Notes under the pieces: model-generated | Seen by the model: only the letters and a program-made list of their open reading frames with translations | Told to the model about the DNA's origin: nothing | Databases searched by the model: none | Assembly (NCBI RefSeq): GCF_017302985.1 | Contig: NZ_JAFIMU010000017.1 | Location: forward strand, 124,001 to 188,000 | Source of the DNA: Corallococcus macrosporus | GTDB taxonomy: Bacteria > Myxococcota > Myxococcia > Myxococcales > Myxococcaceae | Length of the DNA: 64,000 nt | Direction of reading: 5' to 3' | In this document: one piece after another, positions 26,048 to 34,924 of the stretch | Position numbering within the stretch: the first letter of the stretch is position 1 | How the letters are laid out: each line of letters begins with the position of its first letter | Program-made: the position numbers and the translations under genes

Positions 26048-26661
26048 CCCGCGCTCCCCACCGGCAAGGTCTCCACGAAGCGCACCTCGCGGAAGCCCAG
26101 CGTGAGCAGCAGCCCCCGCAGCGAGCGTTCCGCGGACTGACGCGCCTTCTCCTGGAGGCGCCGGTCCTGCCGCACCTCCTTTTCAAAAGCCAGGCGCGCC
26201 TTCTCCAGCAACTGCGCCGTCTGCGCGCTGTCCAGGTTGGAGTCGATGACTTCCGTCTCCCCGGGCCGCAGTGCCACCGTCACCTGCATGGGCGGCAGGA
26301 GCACGTCCACGCGCGTGCCCACGGCGTGCAGGTGGCTGGCGTCGAAGCGCTGGAAGTCGAACCCCAGGTGCGCGTCCGCGAACACGATGGCGCGGCCGTG
26401 CGGGTTCTGGAGCGTGTAGCTGGCCCAGAGCAGCACGTCCTTCCACAGCGCGTCCGTGGCCTGCGGCTCCGGCGTGAACGTGACCTTCTTGTAGAGGGAC
26501 ACGTCCAGCGTCTCCAGCCGGGCCACCTCCCGCATCTGCTCCACCACCGCCGCCGTGTCCGGCAGCCGGGGAGACGCCGGACGCAGCAGCACCCAGGCCG
26601 CCAGCGCGCCGAGCGCGACCGCTGCGAGGAGGGACAGGGCTCGCGAGACGTTCTTCGCCAT
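26044..26661 (-). CDS. DUF4230 family membrane-anchored protein
   Basis: 205 residues from the ATG at 26661. A single N-terminal membrane segment (LSLLAAVALGALAAWVLL) is followed by a soluble domain outside the membrane. The features VVEQMREVARLETL, YKKVTF and later a GTRVDVLLPPMQVTVAL strand pair and RQSAERSLRGLLLTLGF match DUF4230. Family function is unknown. It is the first gene of a two-gene operon with the macrodomain protein. The same frame stays open far upstream, but that stretch is antisense to the oxygenase and is not used. Confidence 0.82.
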   Translation of the reverse strand: MAKNVSRALSLLAAVALGALAAWVLLRPASPRLPDTAAVVEQMREVARLETLDVSLYKKVTFTPEPQATDALWKDVLLWASYTLQNPHGRAIVFADAHLGFDFQRFDASHLHAVGTRVDVLLPPMQVTVALRPGETEVIDSNLDSAQTAQLLEKARLAFEKEVRQDRRLQEKARQSAERSLRGLLLTLGFREVRFVETLPVGSAG

Positions 26662-26757
26662 GGGCGGGAAGTCTAACCGCTTCCGGAACAGGGGCGTCCT
26701 GGGGCAGCGTGTCGGACGCGGGCTTCCGGACAGGCGCTCGGGAAGGAGAGGCGCACG

Positions 26758-27360
26758 GTGGAGCTGACGGACGCGGAGGTGGAGGCCCTGGGCTCGCATG
26801 GGTACTTCGTGCGGGATGGCTTCCTTGGCGAGGCCCAGGCCCGGGCCGTGCGAGCCGCGGCGCTCGCGCGCGTGGAGGCCGGGACGCTGAAGCCCGCGGG
26901 CATCCGGCGCGGCGCGGACCACTCGCTCGACACCTCCGTGCGCGGCGACCACATCGAGTGGGTGCTGCCCGGCGCGGCCCCGGAGCTTGAAGCCCTGTGG
27001 CACCACTTCCACGCGCTGGGCGAGGCCGTGTCCGCGGGCGCGTACCTGGGGCTGGGGCGCTTCGACGTGCAGCTCGCCTGCTATCCCGGCGGCGGCGCGC
27101 ACTACGCCCGCCACCGCGACGCGTTCCCCGGCCAGTCCAACCGCCGGCTCACCGCCATCTGGTACGCGAACGCGGGCTGGAAGCCGGAGGACGGCGGCGT
27201 GCTGCGCCTCTTCCCGGAGGACACCGGCGCTCCCGTGGAGGTGGCGCCGGTGCTGGACCGCCTGGTGGTGTTCCTGAGCGAGCGGCTGGAGCACGAGGTG
27301 ATGCCCGCCCACGCCTCGCGCCTGGCCCTCACCGCGTGGTTCTACGGCCGGGGCACCTAG
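26758..27360 (+). CDS. 2-oxoglutarate/Fe(II)-dependent oxygenase, prolyl 4-hydroxylase-like
   Basis: 200 residues from a GTG with GGAAGGAGAG ending 7 nt upstream. The double-stranded beta-helix core has the iron triad His-x-Asp in ARHRDAFPG (about residues 117-119) and the distal His in LEHEVMP (about 180). The 2-oxoglutarate-binding Arg is in SRLALTAWFYG eight residues later. AIWYANAGWKPEDGGVLRLF is the strand typical of P4H-type enzymes. The substrate, a protein or a small molecule, cannot be told. The stop codon overlaps the stop of the convergent lipoprotein gene through a CTAG shared by both strands. Confidence 0.88.
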   Translation: MELTDAEVEALGSHGYFVRDGFLGEAQARAVRAAALARVEAGTLKPAGIRRGADHSLDTSVRGDHIEWVLPGAAPELEALWHHFHALGEAVSAGAYLGLGRFDVQLACYPGGGAHYARHRDAFPGQSNRRLTAIWYANAGWKPEDGGVLRLFPEDTGAPVEVAPVLDRLVVFLSERLEHEVMPAHASRLALTAWFYGRGT

Positions 27361-27929
27361 CCCGCGTCGTACGCGCCGCCCCCGTCGTAGGACGGACCCG
27401 GGCCCGCGTCGTAGGCCGAACCCGCGTCCCAGACCGGGCCTCCGTCGGAGGTGCCCGCATCCTGCGACGGTCCGGGGCCGGTGCCCTCCAGCGTGCCGAT
27501 GATGTAGATGTCGCCCGTCCCGGTGCCCGGGCAGTTCTGCGGGTTGCGCTTGAGCTGGAGCTGCGCGTACGACACCGAGCCCTGGTACACGTCCACGGCC
27601 GTGGCGCCCGCGTACACCTCCCGCCCCACCGCGTTGTAGGCCTTCACCTCCACGACGCGCCGGGGCCCGACGGGGATGTTGCTCAGGTAGCCCTCGATGT
27701 AGCCATTCCCCACGTACAGGGACTGGGGATTCGAGGGCGGCAGGTCCGACGCGCTCACGGTCGCCGCGGCCGACGTGACGCCGCACGCGTCACCCGCCAG
27801 GGAGATGCTCATCTTCACGGACTCGGTGCCCTCGCTGCTTTCGGGCACGTCCTCCGGCCCGGCACCGCAGGCCGCGATCATCAGCGCGCAGCTCGTTCCC
27901 AGCACGACTCCCCATCGGCTTCGCTTCAT
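27357..27929 (-). CDS. Lipoprotein with Asp-Ala-Gly-rich C-terminal tail
   Basis: 190 residues from the ATG at 27929. The signal peptide ends in LMIAAC, a good lipobox. The middle domain is beta-rich (SLAGDACGVTSAAATVSAS, then GPRRVVEVKAYNAVGREVYAGAT) and resembles a carbohydrate- or surface-type beta-sandwich. The last 40 residues are low complexity with repeated DAG or DGG units. Such linkers are common in myxobacterial surface lipoproteins. Here the tail is at the C-terminus with nothing after it. Function unknown. Confidence 0.7.
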   Translation of the reverse strand: MKRSRWGVVLGTSCALMIAACGAGPEDVPESSEGTESVKMSISLAGDACGVTSAAATVSASDLPPSNPQSLYVGNGYIEGYLSNIPVGPRRVVEVKAYNAVGREVYAGATAVDVYQGSVSYAQLQLKRNPQNCPGTGTGDIYIIGTLEGTGPGPSQDAGTSDGGPVWDAGSAYDAGPGPSYDGGGAYDAG

Positions 27930-28183
27930 GTGGTCCCTCTCCCGGGTGGCGCGTCGTCCGCGCGACCTTGAGACACGCACCCCGTGCGGGTTGGGACATT
28001 TCCCGTGACGAAAGTCCTGGAGGGCAACGGCGCGAAGCGGAAAAGGGTCAGCGCCTGCCTGCTCTTCGGCCAGCCCGGAACCGGTGGGATTCTAGGGGGA
28101 ACGGCGGCGTCCGTGACGCCTGTCGCGCGGGCGGGGCGTGTCTAGGTTCTTCCCCAGTCATCTTTGGACGGGGGATCGAGAGC

Positions 28184-28888
28184 ATGTTCCAGAACAGGAC
28201 GAAGCGTCACTGGGTGGTGGGCCTGGCGTTGGGGGCGTCCATGACGTTCCTCGCCGGATGCAGCAGCTCGAAGGCCACGCGCGTGGACGACGCGATGATG
28301 GCGCGCATCCCCGAGGATCAGCTCGGCGAGGTGCGTGACGCGCAGCTGGCCCGCACGAAGGCCGCTGACAACGTGACGCGCGCCGAGGTGGCCGTGCGCG
28401 ACGCCGAGCGCGCCGCCGAGGTGGCCCGCCGCAACGGCGACGCCGCCGAGAGCCGCATGGAGGCGGAGAGGGCCGCGGTGAAGGCCGCCGAGGCCACCGG
28501 CCAGCAGAGCCCCATCGCGCAGGCGAAGTCCAAGCTCGAGGGCGCCCAGGCCGGCCGCGCCGCCGCCGACGCCGAGGTGTCCTGGCACGAGCGCAAGACG
28601 GACACCGCCAAGGCGGAGAAGGACCTGCGCGACGCGGAGCTGAAGGTGGCGGACGCGGAGCTCAACTTGGCCCAGTACAAGGCGCTGGAGAAGAGCGGCG
28701 ACGTGCGCGCCAAGGAGATGTCCGAGGCGAACTACATGTCCGCCGTCGCGGAGGCCAAGCGCGGGGTGGAGGACGCCCGGCGCAAGGTGGACGAGCAGAA
28801 GCGCGTGGAGCAGGACGCCCGCGCCCAGTGGCAGCGGCTGCGCTCGCAGGCCCCGCAGGGCTACGGCGGCAGCGGCGACGCGGACTGA
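28184..28888 (+). CDS. Coiled-coil lipoprotein
   Basis: 234 residues from the ATG at 28184. The signal peptide ends in FLAGC, a canonical lipobox. The mature protein is almost entirely Ala/Glu/Lys/Arg heptad sequence from about residue 45 to 220, with repeated AEVAVRDAERAAE and LRDAELKVADAELN motifs, indicating a long alpha-helical coiled coil. It could bridge membranes or cell wall, or be an efflux- or polysaccharide-associated periplasmic adaptor. No enzymatic domain. A longer open frame upstream is noncoding. Confidence 0.8.
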   Translation: MFQNRTKRHWVVGLALGASMTFLAGCSSSKATRVDDAMMARIPEDQLGEVRDAQLARTKAADNVTRAEVAVRDAERAAEVARRNGDAAESRMEAERAAVKAAEATGQQSPIAQAKSKLEGAQAGRAAADAEVSWHERKTDTAKAEKDLRDAELKVADAELNLAQYKALEKSGDVRAKEMSEANYMSAVAEAKRGVEDARRKVDEQKRVEQDARAQWQRLRSQAPQGYGGSGDAD

Positions 28889-28902
28889 TGCTCCCCGCGT
28901 GA

Positions 28903-28943
28903 ACAGGCGGCCCCGGGCACTCGCGAGGGTGCCAGGGGCCTGT
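28903..28943. terminator. Bidirectional hairpin between convergent lipoprotein genes
   Basis: ACAGG pairs with CCTGT at the base, GGCCCC (28909-28914) with GGGGCC (28935-28940), and GGCAC with GTGCC above, with CCTT following on the plus strand. It lies between the stops at 28888 and 28960. Confidence 0.7.
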
Positions 28944-28959
28944 CCTTCGCGCGTGCGGC

Positions 28960-30480
28960 CTACTGCACCTTCAGCGTGGCGGCGCCCTTCAGGTCCCGCT
29001 GGAGCGTGAGCCAGAGCGCCTTGCCCGCCGTGTCCACGGACGCGAAGTAGTCCGTGTCCGCGGTGAGGGGCTGTCCATCCAGGGTGACGGCCGCCGGCGC
29101 GGTGGTGGCGGTGTAGCCGTGCACCACCAGCATCGGGCGCGCGAGCGTGCGGCCCGAGGTGTCGAACGTCAGCGTCACGCGGTTGGAGGCGGCGTCCGCT
29201 TCCCACGTGGCGTAGACGGGGTTGTAGCCGGCCACGTCATACGGGACGGTGTCCGTGCGGCCCACGCCGCCGGGGCCGCGCGTGCGCACGGTGCCCTCGG
29301 AGGCGGTGAGCTTCACGCCCTGCCAGGCCTCCACCTCCGACACGAGCGACAGCACCGGGTTCGCCGCGTGCGTGCCCAGCACCATGAAGACGGAGTAGCT
29401 CTGGTAGGGGTGGCCGGAGAGCATCACGCCGTCGTCGCCCAGGCGGGGGTACTGCGACAGGCCCACCGCGCCGAAGTTGCTGCCCCACGCGAGCCGGTGT
29501 GAGTGGGTGACGGAGGGCAGCTCGTACTGGTTGAGCTGGTAGGCCCAGTTGTAGTCCACGGGCATGGGGCCGTCGGCGTGGCGGGTGCCCCACTCGGGAT
29601 AGAGCCAGTAGCCGCCCGCGGGCTTCTGCTCCCACGTCTGGGTCTGCACCGCGCCCATCTCCGCGTCCGGCGCGGCGGTCCACATGCGCGTGTAGGGGAC
29701 GACGTTGGGCTCGCGGTAGTCCCAGCCGGTGCCCATCGTCACGGGGGAGGACAGCGTGACGAAGCGGTAGCGGTCGCCCCAGCCCAGGCCGGCGATGTCC
29801 GCGTTGGCGCTGCCGTCGAAGCCCAGGTCGCCGTAGGGCGAGCGCACGTCGGCTTCAATCTGGTTCGCGGGGAAGCCGGACGCGTCGTGGGTGATGGCAT
29901 ACAGCGGGTGGTCCCGGCCGGTGGCGAAGAGGTACTGCACGGTGACCTGCACCACGTGGCCGTCCAGCGACAGCGGCCACTTCAATTCGTGCAGCGCGTG
30001 GTGCGCGCCCTTGAAGACGAAGCGGCCGGTGCCGCGCACGTCCTGCGTCCACGCTCCCCACGTCGCGCCGTCCTTCAGGTGGCTGGTCACCATGCCCCAG
30101 CCGGGGACCTGCGGGTTCTGGCCGTCGCAGACGCGCTCGGCGCCCGCGACCTCGTAGGTGTAGCGGCGGATGTAGCCGCCGTTCCAGCCCGCGGGGTCCG
30201 CGGCGTCGTTGCGCACGAGCGACACGGAGCGCACGCGGCAGTCGCGGTCGCGCCACACGTAGCGGTCCGTCTTGAAGCCGCTCAGGTCCTTCGCGCACTG
30301 CAGCCGCAGCGGGGCGCAGGTGCCGCTGGCCGGATCCGCGGTGGTGCTCTCCGCGCAGGGGTCGGTGACGGGGTTGGGGTTCTCATCGCCGGGGCGCACG
30401 TCCTTGCCGCCGCAGGCGGTGAGGCCCAGGGCCAGGAAGGCCAGGGCGTGTCGCGCGAAGGGGAGGGGCTTGAGGGGCAT
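28960..30480 (-). CDS. Large secreted lipoprotein, unknown family
   Basis: 506 residues from the ATG at 30480. The signal peptide ends in GLTAC, so it is lipidated. A Pro/Asp-rich spacer follows, then a large, Trp-, Tyr- and Gly-rich beta region (about 80-400) with WGAWTQDVRGTGRFVF and GYWLYPEWGTRHADG. The C-terminal part is consistent with a beta-sandwich. Composition suggests a carbohydrate- or polymer-binding exported protein; I see no catalytic motif. The frame remains open upstream to 31035, but that part is antisense to the next gene. Confidence 0.75.
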   Translation of the reverse strand: MPLKPLPFARHALAFLALGLTACGGKDVRPGDENPNPVTDPCAESTTADPASGTCAPLRLQCAKDLSGFKTDRYVWRDRDCRVRSVSLVRNDAADPAGWNGGYIRRYTYEVAGAERVCDGQNPQVPGWGMVTSHLKDGATWGAWTQDVRGTGRFVFKGAHHALHELKWPLSLDGHVVQVTVQYLFATGRDHPLYAITHDASGFPANQIEADVRSPYGDLGFDGSANADIAGLGWGDRYRFVTLSSPVTMGTGWDYREPNVVPYTRMWTAAPDAEMGAVQTQTWEQKPAGGYWLYPEWGTRHADGPMPVDYNWAYQLNQYELPSVTHSHRLAWGSNFGAVGLSQYPRLGDDGVMLSGHPYQSYSVFMVLGTHAANPVLSLVSEVEAWQGVKLTASEGTVRTRGPGGVGRTDTVPYDVAGYNPVYATWEADAASNRVTLTFDTSGRTLARPMLVVHGYTATTAPAAVTLDGQPLTADTDYFASVDTAGKALWLTLQRDLKGAATLKVQ

Positions 30481-30652
30481 GGTCGCTTTCGAAGGAATGG
30501 GCTCGCAGGCTTTGCCACCCTCACGCACGGTGATGCAAGCCTCCACTCGGAGCGCCGGAGAGGTTTGTTCCCAGGAAGCAGGGGGGCGGACGAGCGGTGG
30601 GCGGCACGGTGGGAAGGCCCCGGCGCATCGGACCCGTGTCCACCCTGCTGGC

Positions 30653-31399
30653 ATGGCGAACGTACGGCAGCTCGTCACGGTGGGACTGGTGGGGCTCTTC
30701 GCGGTGCCAGCGGTCGCGGAGGAAGGGGTGGAGGGGCGGGTACAGGAGTTCTTCCTGGGAGACGGAGCGCCCCCGCAGCAGCGCGGCGAGGTGCAGCTGG
30801 GCACGGGGCTGGAGTGGACGCGGCAGGAGGGCGAGACGCGCTTCGAGGTGCCGGTGCTCGGCGAGTACGGAATCAGCGACCGGATCCAGCTGGAGGCGCA
30901 GGTGGCGCTGACGACGCCGGAGGATCCGCGAGGGCTGGACACGGCGGAGGCGGGCATCGGGCTGGCGCTGATCAATGACAAGCGGCGCGGCTTCACGCTG
31001 AGCCTGGGCATGGACCTGGAGGCCACGCGAGACATCCGGGACGACCGCTTCCGCCCGGGCTTCGAGCCATACCTGCTGGCGTATCAGGACGTGGGCCCGG
31101 TGGGCCTCAACGTCCAGCTCAAGGCGGAGGAGCTGCCGGGAGTGCGCGGGCTGGAGAGCGAGCTCCATCCCGACTTCGCGGCGGGAGCGGTGCTGGCCCT
31201 GGGCCCGCTGCGGCCCATGGTGGAGGCCGGCTGGAGGGACGAGGACGGCACCTCCACCCTGCTCCTGTCCCCGGGCCTGATGGCGCACCCCATGAAGTCC
31301 CTGGAGTTCGGAGTGGCGGTGCCCTGGAGGCTGCACGCGGGCGGTGAGCGCGACGTGGGCGTGATGGGGATGCTGATCTGGCAGGGCGGTGGGGCGTAG
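30653..31399 (+). CDS. Probable outer-membrane beta-barrel protein
   Basis: 248 residues with a cleavable signal peptide (LVGLFAVPAVAEEG). The remainder alternates hydrophobic and polar residues in short strands, such as TRFEVPVLGEYGISDRIQLEAQVAL, AGIGLALINDKRRGFTLSLGMDLE and LEFGVAVPWRLHAGGERDVGVMGMLIW. This pattern fits a small barrel of the transporter or outer-membrane family seen in myxobacteria. The final residues do not end in Phe. It is divergent from the large lipoprotein and converges with the DUF2019 gene. Confidence 0.65.
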   Translation: MANVRQLVTVGLVGLFAVPAVAEEGVEGRVQEFFLGDGAPPQQRGEVQLGTGLEWTRQEGETRFEVPVLGEYGISDRIQLEAQVALTTPEDPRGLDTAEAGIGLALINDKRRGFTLSLGMDLEATRDIRDDRFRPGFEPYLLAYQDVGPVGLNVQLKAEELPGVRGLESELHPDFAAGAVLALGPLRPMVEAGWRDEDGTSTLLLSPGLMAHPMKSLEFGVAVPWRLHAGGERDVGVMGMLIWQGGGA

Positions 31400-31412
31400 C
31401 GGACGGCTTGTC

Positions 31413-31763
31413 TCAAGCTGGGTCCAGGGACCAGGTCCCTTCTTCCCAACGTTTCAGCGCTTGCCGCGCCTCGAAGGGAATCAGCCCTGTGCCTTTCGCC
31501 GCTTCTTCAAGAACCGCCCGAGCCTCCGCGGTCTTGTAACGAAGCAGGCAGGTCGCGGCAGTGGTCCGAACGTCCATCCGAGGATGCGTCAGCAGTACCG
31601 CCAATGCTTCACGCCCAGGATCCCCAAGGGAACGTAGTTTCTTGAACGCCGCGATGTATCGATCAGCATGCTTGTTTCCGGTCTTCGCGTCACCTCGCCA
31701 GATGGCGTCAGTTTGGGCGGCCACGTCCTGTGCGAACTCCTCGACAATTTCTTCAGTTGTCAT
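31413..31763 (-). CDS. DUF2019-like immunity protein
   Basis: 116 residues from the ATG at 31763. It is all-helical and HEAT-like (MTTEEIVEEFAQDVAAQTDAI, then KKLRSLGDPGREALAVLLTHPRMDVRTTAATCLLRY). The sequence matches DUF2019, a family frequently found next to nuclease toxins and regarded as immunity proteins. Its ATG overlaps the stop of the HNH gene just upstream (ATGA). The tail EARQALKRWEEG is typical of the family. It is cytoplasmic. Its role in neutralising the adjacent HNH protein is inferred. Confidence 0.78.
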   Translation of the reverse strand: MTTEEIVEEFAQDVAAQTDAIWRGDAKTGNKHADRYIAAFKKLRSLGDPGREALAVLLTHPRMDVRTTAATCLLRYKTAEARAVLEEAAKGTGLIPFEARQALKRWEEGTWSLDPA

Positions 31764-32095
31764 GGCCAGATTCCATTCTTTGTATCGTTGATGATCATCA
31801 ATCCGAACTCCCTCTGAGCAGCATATGGCTGAGCACTCAGCCACTGTCGCACGGTGAGGCTGTCGGATCCTGTCATCCGGAGGCTCTTCGAAGAGTAGAA
31901 CGCACTGATGCGGGCATGCAGTTCCTTGTCGAGCGGGATGACGTTCTCCGTGTTGTGGAGTGCCTGAGGCCCGAAGCGCGCCACGTTTCCGTCGGTCTGC
32001 TCCACGATGTGGTGCCACTCCTTTCCATTCCCCGCCGGTCCCATGGCCCGCTTGAAGGACGCATGTCTGACATGCCCGTGACACCGGAAGGCCAC
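31760..32095 (-). CDS. Short HNH-type nuclease (toxin-like domain)
   Basis: 111 residues from a GTG at 32095. This is essentially an isolated C-terminal nuclease domain of the type found in polymorphic toxins. The WHHIVEQT motif (Trp-His-His at about 26-28) and NTENVIPLD are characteristic, followed by a helical tail ending NDTKNGIWP. There is no signal peptide or delivery domain, so either the toxin is used internally or the N-terminus has been lost. The start is 13 nt after the stop of the DUF2381 gene, with no strong ribosome site. It overlaps the DUF2019 gene by ATGA, a typical toxin-immunity layout. Confidence 0.7.
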   Translation of the reverse strand: MAFRCHGHVRHASFKRAMGPAGNGKEWHHIVEQTDGNVARFGPQALHNTENVIPLDKELHARISAFYSSKSLRMTGSDSLTVRQWLSAQPYAAQREFGLMIINDTKNGIWP

Positions 32096-32108
32096 GGTGC
32101 GGCAGTGG

Positions 32109-33020
32109 CTATGGGAACGTCACGTTGCCCAGCGTGACGGTGCGCGGTCCGTCCTCCCAGAGTTTGAGGGAGTACGGGCCCTGAATCCCCGCCTTCGGAG
32201 CCTCGGTCTCGACCACGATGCTTCGGGCCGCAGCCAAGGGACTGGATGGCTGCTGCCAGATGCGAAGCACCTTCAACTCCGCTCCGCTCTTGCCTCGAAG
32301 TGTCGCCCCCTTCGGGCTCCAGGGCCGCGCACCCGCCTTCGTCACCAGATTGACCACGACGGCAACCGCCTTCTTGGCGCGGTAGGTGGTGACGGAGGTC
32401 GCCTCCAGGGCATTTCCAGAAGACGGAAGGATGTCCTTGGTCACGACGCTCCCCGACACACCGTTCTCATCCAGGGTTCCGGTGGAGAGGAGCCCCGCCA
32501 GTCCGGCTGGGGCTTCATGCTCGGCGACCAACCGTGAGTTCTCTTCCCGGCAGCGCTCCAGCTCCGCACGGAGTTCCCGGGCCTCTTGTTGATAGGTCTC
32601 GATTGTCCGCTTCCCGCGAAAGACTTCGACGAGGGGGTCCGCCTTCGCGGGATGCACCCGGAGGAGAAAGGAAGCACTGACGGGGGCCGCGCCATCCCTG
32701 AAGCGCACGACGAGCCGGAAGTGCTCGCCAGGGGTCACACGTGAAGACGGAACCAGGCGGAGGGTGGCCTGACCGATGTCCACCAGCGAGAAGCGCTCTC
32801 GTCCTTCCAGTTCGATGCCGTCACGCATCAGGTCCGAGTCGAAATAGAGCCCCGTGGAGAGACCTGCACTGACCGCGACTTCCGCGCTGGATGGACTCCC
32901 GTCTGGCGGCAGTTCGATGCGCCGGGCGCCCGGCACCGAGGCCGGGCTCTCGGATTGTGCGAATGCGGCCGCGCTCGCGAACAGGAGTCCCAGGAGGACA
33001 ACCGTGGATGAAGAGGGCAC
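32109..33020 (-). CDS. DUF2381 family exported protein
   Basis: 303 residues from the GTG at 33020, which has GGGAGA about 9 nt upstream. The signal peptide is SSTVVLLGLLFASAAAFAQ. The mature domain matches DUF2381, a myxobacterial paralogous family commonly encoded beside Ser/Thr kinases. A coiled segment (TYQQEARELRAELERCREE) lies near residue 170, followed by beta-rich sequence. It sits 26 nt downstream of a kinase gene and is probably in one operon with it. Function is unknown. Confidence 0.82.
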   Translation of the reverse strand: MPSSSTVVLLGLLFASAAAFAQSESPASVPGARRIELPPDGSPSSAEVAVSAGLSTGLYFDSDLMRDGIELEGRERFSLVDIGQATLRLVPSSRVTPGEHFRLVVRFRDGAAPVSASFLLRVHPAKADPLVEVFRGKRTIETYQQEARELRAELERCREENSRLVAEHEAPAGLAGLLSTGTLDENGVSGSVVTKDILPSSGNALEATSVTTYRAKKAVAVVVNLVTKAGARPWSPKGATLRGKSGAELKVLRIWQQPSSPLAAARSIVVETEAPKAGIQGPYSLKLWEDGPRTVTLGNVTFP

Positions 33021-33046
33021 TTGGCGGCGTCTCCCAGGCAAGCCTG

Positions 33047-34831
33047 CTACTCGAACTCCTGCACTGCCTTCACGCGCACCGTGGAGAAGACCCGGGCGCT
33101 CGACGGTGAGTCGTCTCCAGGCTCCCTCTCCATGCCCCGGCCTCCCCCCTCTGTGAAGACCTCTAGGCACACGGGAAAGCTGTCGCCTTGCGGGGTCACC
33201 GCCCACGTCAGGCGCCCATAGACGCGGTCTCTCACAATGAGCCGGCCAGACAGGGCCGTAGTACCGCCCGGCAGGTCTCCCACCGTCTCTCCCAGGAGAA
33301 ATTGGGCGGGGCCTTCAGACACCGAGATGATGCGCGGTCGCGAGCGCTCGAAGATCGCTACGTATTTGTCCCCTATTTCGATTCCCCGTGCCTCCATGGC
33401 CTTCACCGCTCCAATAGGGCAGGGCTCGGGCGGCGGGGGAGGGCGCAGCTGCGGGCCGGGGCATCCCAGCAGCGCCGTGCAGGCCGCGGTGACCGCCGCA
33501 CGGGTCAGGACGCTCCGGGCCTTCTTCGCTGGCTTCGAGGAGGGAGTTTCTGGCGTCTGCGTCGTCACGGTGGCTGCGACCTCCTGGTGCGTCGCGGGAA
33601 GGGCGACGGCCGCGGCGGTGGCCTCTGGCCCGCTGGGAACCGCGGCCCGGTCAGATTGGGATGACTTGTCAGTGGGCGCTACTTCCTGACGAAGCGTGGC
33701 CGTCCCTGGAGATCGCGCCGTCACGAGCAGCAGCGCAGCCACCGCGACCAGCGCCAGGGCCCTCATGATCACCGTCCGCGCCCGGAAGGAGCGCCGTGGC
33801 TTCACCCGCGTCGTCGGCGCTTCCGCCTGCGACGGCTCCGCACGCGCACCCCTCCGGGGCCGGTGCCTCGGCAGGTTCAGCCACTTCTCGAAGCTGTCCT
33901 GCTGACCCTCCGTCGTCGCGGTGTCCTCGCCGAACGCATCGCACAGCGGCACGTCCCACGCCGCGTCCGCGCCCCGCAGCGCCTCCTCCAGCGCGGCGAT
34001 GACTGCGAGCGCATCCGGCGTGCGCGCCTCGGGCGTCTTTTCCAGGAGCCCCATGCACACGTCGCTCAACGCTCGTGGCACGCGCTCGTTCTCTTCGCAC
34101 GGTGGCGCGGGCGTCCGGGTGAGCACGGCCTCGATGAACGCCGCATCGTCCTCGCCATCGAACGGCTTGCGCCCCGTGAGCAGCCAGTAGAGGACGACGC
34201 CCAGAGCCCACAGGTCATCCGGCGCGCTCGCCACGTAGCGGGCCCCGGGGCTTCGCGCGTGCTGCCGGAAGTACCGCCACGCTTCGGGCGCACGGTACTC
34301 CGGCGTCCCGGGCGGGAGGATGTCCGCCGTCACGTCACGCGCGCCCGCGTAGTCGCCAATCCCGAAGTCCACCAGCTTGGCCAGGCCGTCCGAGGCTCGC
34401 ACCATGACGTTGGCCTCCTTCACGTCCCGGTGGAGCACCCCCGCTGAGTGCGTCGCGGCCAGCGCCCGCGCCACGTCCAGCAGCACCCGCGCCACCTGCC
34501 TCGCGGACGGGTTCTTCTCGTCGGCCCAGACGTCCAACCGGCGTCCGTCCACGTACTCCATGACGATGACCGCGAAGCGCGGCTCACCCGGTGGCCACAA
34601 CCCGTAGCCCTGAAGTCCCACGACGTGGGGGTGACGCAGCTTCAAGAGGATGGAGACCTCGCGCTCCACCCGCGCCCCGACGCGCGGCAGGTGCAACAGC
34701 TTCAGCGCGAAGGACTGTCCCGCGTTGCGTGCGAGATACACCGTGCCGAAGCCGCCCTGTCCCAGCTGGCGCTCTACCGTGTAGCCCAGCACCTCGGCCC
34801 CGGGCACCAGGATGGCGGGAGGTGGCCTCAC
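33047..34831 (-). CDS. Transmembrane Ser/Thr protein kinase
   Basis: 594 residues. The kinase domain (about 15-290) has the glycine loop GQGGFGTVY, ALKLL with the ATP Lys, HRDVKEAN, VDFG and PEYRAPE in the activation segment, so all catalytic residues are present. A membrane segment near residue 355 (VIMRALALVAVAALLLVTA) separates it from a Ala/Thr/Pro-rich linker and a C-terminal region of about 150 residues that is not recognised. That tail contains TAACTALLGCPGP, which looks like a lipobox but is internal. It heads the cluster with DUF2381, HNH and DUF2019. It diverges from the XRE regulator by 93 nt. Confidence 0.93.
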   Translation of the reverse strand: MRPPPAILVPGAEVLGYTVERQLGQGGFGTVYLARNAGQSFALKLLHLPRVGARVEREVSILLKLRHPHVVGLQGYGLWPPGEPRFAVIVMEYVDGRRLDVWADEKNPSARQVARVLLDVARALAATHSAGVLHRDVKEANVMVRASDGLAKLVDFGIGDYAGARDVTADILPPGTPEYRAPEAWRYFRQHARSPGARYVASAPDDLWALGVVLYWLLTGRKPFDGEDDAAFIEAVLTRTPAPPCEENERVPRALSDVCMGLLEKTPEARTPDALAVIAALEEALRGADAAWDVPLCDAFGEDTATTEGQQDSFEKWLNLPRHRPRRGARAEPSQAEAPTTRVKPRRSFRARTVIMRALALVAVAALLLVTARSPGTATLRQEVAPTDKSSQSDRAAVPSGPEATAAAVALPATHQEVAATVTTQTPETPSSKPAKKARSVLTRAAVTAACTALLGCPGPQLRPPPPPEPCPIGAVKAMEARGIEIGDKYVAIFERSRPRIISVSEGPAQFLLGETVGDLPGGTTALSGRLIVRDRVYGRLTWAVTPQGDSFPVCLEVFTEGGGRGMEREPGDDSPSSARVFSTVRVKAVQEFE

Positions 34832-34924
34832 GGTGTGCTCCCTTCAGGTTCCCGTGGCACTCGCATGCCGTCTCCTCCCAGCGGGGGCCCGGGGCGGACA
34901 TCTCGGATACGCTGCGCGCCCTCC

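Noticed and set aside
33047-33500. Internal lipoprotein signal in the kinase C-terminus
   Set aside because: TAACTALLGCPGP resembles a lipobox but is in the middle of a kinase chain that already has a membrane span, so no signal cleavage is expected without an upstream start.
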